This document shows positions 62,701 through 64,000 of a stretch of 64,000 bases of DNA, in pieces (position 1 is the stretch's first letter; every line of letters begins with the position of its first letter). The notes under the pieces were generated by a model. It saw only the letters and a list, made by a program, of their open reading frames with translations, did no database searches and had not been told where the DNA came from. The DNA lies in the NCBI RefSeq assembly GCF_009909205.1, contig NZ_JAAAPN010000006.1, positions 124,001-188,000 on the forward strand. The letters are read 5' to 3'. Both the position numbers and the translations under genes were made by a program. This stretch comes from Aquabacterium fontiphilum (lineage in GTDB: Bacteria; Pseudomonadota; Gammaproteobacteria; Burkholderiales; Burkholderiaceae_C).

Positions 62701-64000
62701 GGGGGCATGGATGGTGAGACGGCCGCCATCACCGCCCTGAACATAGCCCGCCTCGACGCGGCTGCTGGCTGCAACCGGCTGAACCTTGTTGCCGAAACGC
62801 GTGGCGTCGGCAGGCTGGTAGCCCGACACGGCCACCACCTGCACATCGGTACGGGCGTTGTTGACGGTGTAGGCCTTGCCATCTGCGCCCAGCAGGCGCG
62901 TGGGGCTGACGACAGCCTCGGTGAACGTCACCTTGCCGCCGGACACATCGATCTGGCTGCCCTGCTGCAGCAGCACGCCGCCCGTGGCCACCAGGCTGAC
63001 CTGCCCGCCCTTGGCCATGCGCTCACCCGCTGTGGTCTGGATGCCGTCCTTGTAGCCCTGGTGCGTGGCTGCCTCCAATACCGCGGGCGCGCTGCGCGTG
63101 TCGTAGGTGACCTTGGTGTCCTTGAGCGCGCCGTCCTTGAGGAAAGGGTTGCTCGCCAGGTCGCCATTGCGGATGAGCTCGGTGGTCACGAAGTGACGCG
63201 CCACCGAGGCGGTGGTGTCCACCGTACCCGACACATCGATGACCGCGCCCTTGCCCATCACGAAGCGGCCCTCTCCGGCTGCAGCGCCCAGGTAGGCCGT
63301 GTTCACCGCACCAAGATCGTTGACCAAGGGGTCGTAGTTGGGCACCAGCTCGGCCCGCACATTCACATTCGCTGCGGGCGCCGTGATGCGCGCGCCGTCC
63401 AGTCCGTCTCGTCCGCCTTCCATCACGATGTGCTGGCCACCCAGCTCAATGCGTGACATCGTCATCTGCACCGAACCGCTGGACGCCTGGCTGTTGTCGG
63501 CGGCCACTTCGATGCGGCTGCCGGCCGTGAGCGTGAGCGTGCCCGCCGATTCGGCACGCACGTCGTCGCCTGCGCCCACGCCCGAACGGGCGAGCAGGAA
63601 GACCGAGCCGTTCTCTTGCACACTCGTCGTGGCCCGGATGCGGCCGGCCTGGCGCACGGTGTGGGCCATCAGCGTCGCGTTGCCGCGCTCGGTCAGGATC
63701 TGCCCCAGGTTGTGCACTTCACCGTCTTGGTTGTCCACCTCGAACAGAAAGCCGCGCAGAACCGACAGGTTGGGGTTGACCTCAGAGGCGAACAGCTTCT
63801 CTCGGTCCGGTGTCTTGATGTAGACCGCTTCGCCACCCAACAAGGCAGTCTGCCCGCCCGGCGTGGTGATCTCGCCAGCGTTCTCGACCTTGCGGGCCAT
63901 CAGCCAGACGCGGCCGCCCGAGGGAGTCGTGATCTTGGCGCCCTGCTCCACCAGGACATAGTTGTCAGGGTGATCGAAAGTGACCAGGTCGTCGTCGGAC
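53797..64000 (-). CDS. Giant filamentous-haemagglutinin-family exoprotein, N-terminus beyond right edge
   Basis: At least 3,384 codons and open through the right edge; the GTG at 63951 is not the start. The visible N-terminal part is the end of the haemagglutination/two-partner-secretion region (GGQTALLGGEAVYIKTPD, NLGQILTERGNATLMAHTVRQ). Thousands of residues of Gly/Ala/Val/Ser-rich beta-helix follow, of the GGxVxLxA and AGRDVN type. I see no cysteine. The C-terminal region fits DUF3739 (AGRDVNLPGFVAQHQGANELTLIQAGRDVNM), is interrupted by a helical stretch (residues about 2905-3140), then returns to beta-helix and ends in a charged tail, DEEDEEEKKKRQP. No terminator lies before the ExbB-fusion gene. 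No TpsB transporter is visible in the window. Confidence 0.93.
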   Translation of the reverse strand, partial: SDDDLVTFDHPDNYVLVEQGAKITTPSGGRVWLMARKVENAGEITTPGGQTALLGGEAVYIKTPDREKLFASEVNPNLSVLRGFLFEVDNQDGEVHNLGQILTERGNATLMAHTVRQAGRIRATTSVQENGSVFLLARSGVGAGDDVRAESAGTLTLTAGSRIEVAADNSQASSGSVQMTMSRIELGGQHIVMEGGRDGLDGARITAPAANVNVRAELVPNYDPLVNDLGAVNTAYLGAAAGEGRFVMGKGAVIDVSGTVDTTASVARHFVTTELIRNGDLASNPFLKDGALKDTKVTYDTRSAPAVLEAATHQGYKDGIQTTAGERMAKGGQVSLVATGGVLLQQGSQIDVSGGKVTFTEAVVSPTRLLGADGKAYTVNNARTDVQVVAVSGYQPADATRFGNKVQPVAASSRVEAGYVQGGDGGRLTIHAPSAVLDGSVRAEVQQGARQRAGLDARAAQAAVRLGLSMQGNLLNGLTVRAPGAAQPPSDLWADPLAAPLPGRTSISADWFNLSGAGEISVASAGSVRIDDGAHLRLQRAGRLTVHAAGDEGVYLGGDITGAGAAVSVQTASVLPTVPEAGGITLAAGRRIDVAGDVVNQRRDGVQAGGAVAGGSVSLRSAAGLDLQSGSAIDVSGGATVAPNATVRGTRAGDITLSANAEAAARDGRFDAVHLDATLRGHALAGTLVKAFNDVGDARSGKLTLKVGELDIVGSGPALRQGDVVDGLVLGSAFFHQGGFTQFDLDGVRRTTVAADARIRPQVGQWQARTSLLSAATGSRLADRVDMIVQADNLAPTRTLALRSSGYRDNAGGAAALNGALTVSEGSVVDAGPRGSVTLSGGKALVVDGTVRAAGGTITTALVGTDSTTEVDARATGIYRFGSRAHLDVSGTTLLSATNVGDQRFGEVLAGGRIEVRAAENLAATTPVVFQQTVDGTGGVQQAQLTANGTQARIDVRTQAASGAVRTRRADVASDGGHISVAVGAGGAALSADLQARAGGAGAQGGSLGLTITDGGSSLRPVASLVVQQQAVASATQPGSLRVSADAIQAGGFAHLRLSSSDEIASVGTVNLGVAGDMTLDAPTLAVRDGGSARFAAAGRLARTHTQTQAPAAATGGGGQLTLEGGVVDVSGIHTTQGVDALTLKAQHEIRFHALSASRRDGSLTTAARQVTLDAPQVNVATATRYALVAAGGPAGAQAITVQGGHPQAPAPLSAGGSLTLKADAITVDGVLRAPFGQIELQAPSITLTERARVSVSGDGLIVPYGTTTEGGTRWSLNGSEISAPPAKTITLDATGGAVTVAAGAQLDLSAGGQLVGWEFVPGPGGSRDIFQGTFETGTFAIVPSVKGLGGIDPDLLAQSGLTDSVLDTRASRQITFGEGGPVPAGTYTVLPARYALLAGGYLIRRTADNTPLAMGQAITQANGAVRVGASVGTVGGALPAAPAASFEVLTRDQALRFSEITTTTFDNLLNAQADRNGVAAPRRAMDAGTLNIAAQKVSLAGDLAFKRAKDGRGGELNVASGKIQVGGTLTTAQAGDTLLLDVGQLNRTGVDSLLVGGLRSTQAADGSRLIDVRATEVTLANDAASALTLGDVILAGTERVAVKDGAVIRAAATSGSAEDITVQGDGALVRVSTDSKVASRRTATEAQSLSRERGEVSVGAGSTLAGGSLVVEGTRSTQVAGSAALQAKAVVIAADQVHVGQLGPGAADGEAERALVLSGQLLDQLAQADRLTVRAFGGITLADGADLSVRQALTLDTPELRQAAGGRNVITAGSVGLSNTTGVTGTVAGGTAALTLRATGEAGQDGHIWFRDGVTALNGAGQTELDAAGSVVFASRRVAETALVTQARSDGYADARTEDGINFTVRTQHRALTSGLTADGDLTVSARSITAAAAAVGQLDAGSGRVRVAGVPAPSVQASTPTSTQATGINAATPGLGARIGLRGASVEQGGVIDARAGSVTLQATTGDVVLAAGSATRADGHVWTVDGVKVPIAAGLIQAKADAGSVHLAQGAVLSASAAAGVAGADAGEVRLIAQQGQVTVEGDIRLLSDAGQRGGTLTVDAHSGSGLDALVDRLAGAAQRAAEGAGGPVRHNATQQWTVHQRDGQGLTLSEGKTLRAQEITLVADRPADAEAGGQVVIHGQLDASGARGGRVQVSAAGDLVLGQGATDTAPTGALIDASATGAGQTGGDIRLASRDGVVRLQAGGTVKASGGTGGQGGSLTLRAGLRDPADADAATGAGNVKVAAVAAELTGLARVTVQGEERNEVSDLGQAQLNAVKARSEAFQRAAATQDTLNQVLNGRAAGATRAIQSAQVLQSAEDLTLSTAWNLTQLVRQSSGSQFVVQASTDTPFDLTVRTAGHLGIQASLSGGFINGPLPGTAQTSTAANTTINNALRVAPADLPIGAGASINLVAGADLDSADVMRTRADRDGSVRIGDVGGAAKVFVRSTTGDIRVAAAGDVVLENDQATVYTTGRLANELEAPGALGFGQGNPTSAALHRDLITRGAGINATRQTPFMRDGGSIAIQAGGSVRTEVITTPSFVSDWTFHKSDVSSSKSQSWWSRYDLFNMGVATFGGGDIRAQAGADVHNMGFVTATSGYKDAAGVVRRYGGGSVQVQADGNIAGLMTKVGGQTARITAGLNIDGTAERGGASLLYENTQVTMRAAQDALVDLITEAGLHERGDGTNDSNRSFGITGLGRDASLSLVAVSGDLLLHDVLPPDVASTRATVGLLPSDSLLAAPTGSILAARLNQMPQDNGARLSVLAAQDLTVRSVNVAPESLYGNGVVWMGSNDAVVGRLDSADANGNMVQPGSTEKGRREPIRLVAEQGDVSLRAELGDAARIIAGRDVNLPGFVAQHQGANELTLIQAGRDVNMVSAAGRAVVRGPGDVLVVAGRDVNNALAGGLETSGNRENGALPEGSASLTVLAGVRPGAADYGQAEARYFHLLGGAGVADWAADLYAQLRAAQAGEAVPTLGSDEAQAYASAPFAQQLARARALVGDGAYEQAVLSFMQGREAKPALDQAAATALLDKLPAREQGALIGHILAPAWQQAVAADVQRSTALAMAAQRDGAQVQALISYVARRTGEQGLTADAALQRFAELGAEHRLLFANTVLKRELIASGSAAAKQPPGEAKLDAYQRGMSALATVFPGSKPNSSLRMGSSSIKTQQNSDITVMTPHGGMNVGRLTGTVDSTVAAGLGIVTTSGGSIAGVVRDSIEVNQSRVFVVKSGDMLLWASNGNIDAGKGSKTVIGAPAPVFRIVDGQLQVDTTGSFSGSGIATLDADSRLYLFAPRGEINAGEAGIKTSGSLTLDAPVIVGGNDIQIPGGNVAPPPVVGNAATGVGDLGQSATAAGPAQADENSKSAATPRRRLLLDFLGFGGDEEDEEEKKKRQP

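Overview
The window is GC-rich, densely packed chromosomal DNA from a betaproteobacterium, most likely order Burkholderiales. The evidence is the ribosomal protein gene order, the Burkholderia-type lipase with its foldase, DUF1840, the pilT-pilU-yggS-proC block and the rsmI-yraN-diaA-dolP block. The genus is not determined. I see no prophage, insertion sequence, CRISPR array or rRNA, and the only tRNA gene is initiator tRNA-fMet. No gene-free stretch exceeds 300 bases.

Layout: 1-2,503 holds acetate kinase (cut by the left edge) and a MaoC/phosphotransacetylase fusion. 2,615-4,455 is a NemR-like electrophile sensor with its ene-reductase. 4,488-6,158 is a photolyase-family gene. 6,263-9,205 holds a Baeyer-Villiger-type monooxygenase and a second Old Yellow Enzyme-like protein. 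9,263-13,762 (minus) is a secreted serine protease, an FHA-domain membrane protein, an enoyl-CoA hydratase and a thiolase. 13,875-13,951 is tRNA-fMet. 14,094-23,192 (minus) is the spc plus alpha ribosomal block, rplN to rplQ with secY and rpoA. It is cut off from the S10 genes, which should precede rplN, and has its own promoter. 23,441-28,138 holds tldD, a lipase foldase and two tandem lipases.

28,306-30,918 is rsmI divergent from yraN-diaA-dolP. 30,937-34,083 is a beta-hydroxyacid dehydrogenase with pilU and pilT. 34,120-38,296 is yggS and proC, separated by a LuxR-type response regulator and a frameshifted hybrid histidine kinase. Then come ubiA, a SapC-family gene, a complete RND efflux operon with a divergent TetR repressor and a clear operator, and two small metabolic or unknown genes.

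47,920-64,000 (minus) is the most unusual part. A giant filamentous-haemagglutinin-like exoprotein gene (at least 3,384 codons, continuing past the right edge) is followed, apparently in one operon, by a DUF2341-LamG-ExbB fusion, two ExbD genes, a TonB-like gene, an outer-membrane porin and a periplasmic coiled-coil protein. The layout suggests a proton-motive-force-driven envelope machine dedicated to a very large surface protein. That function is inferred.
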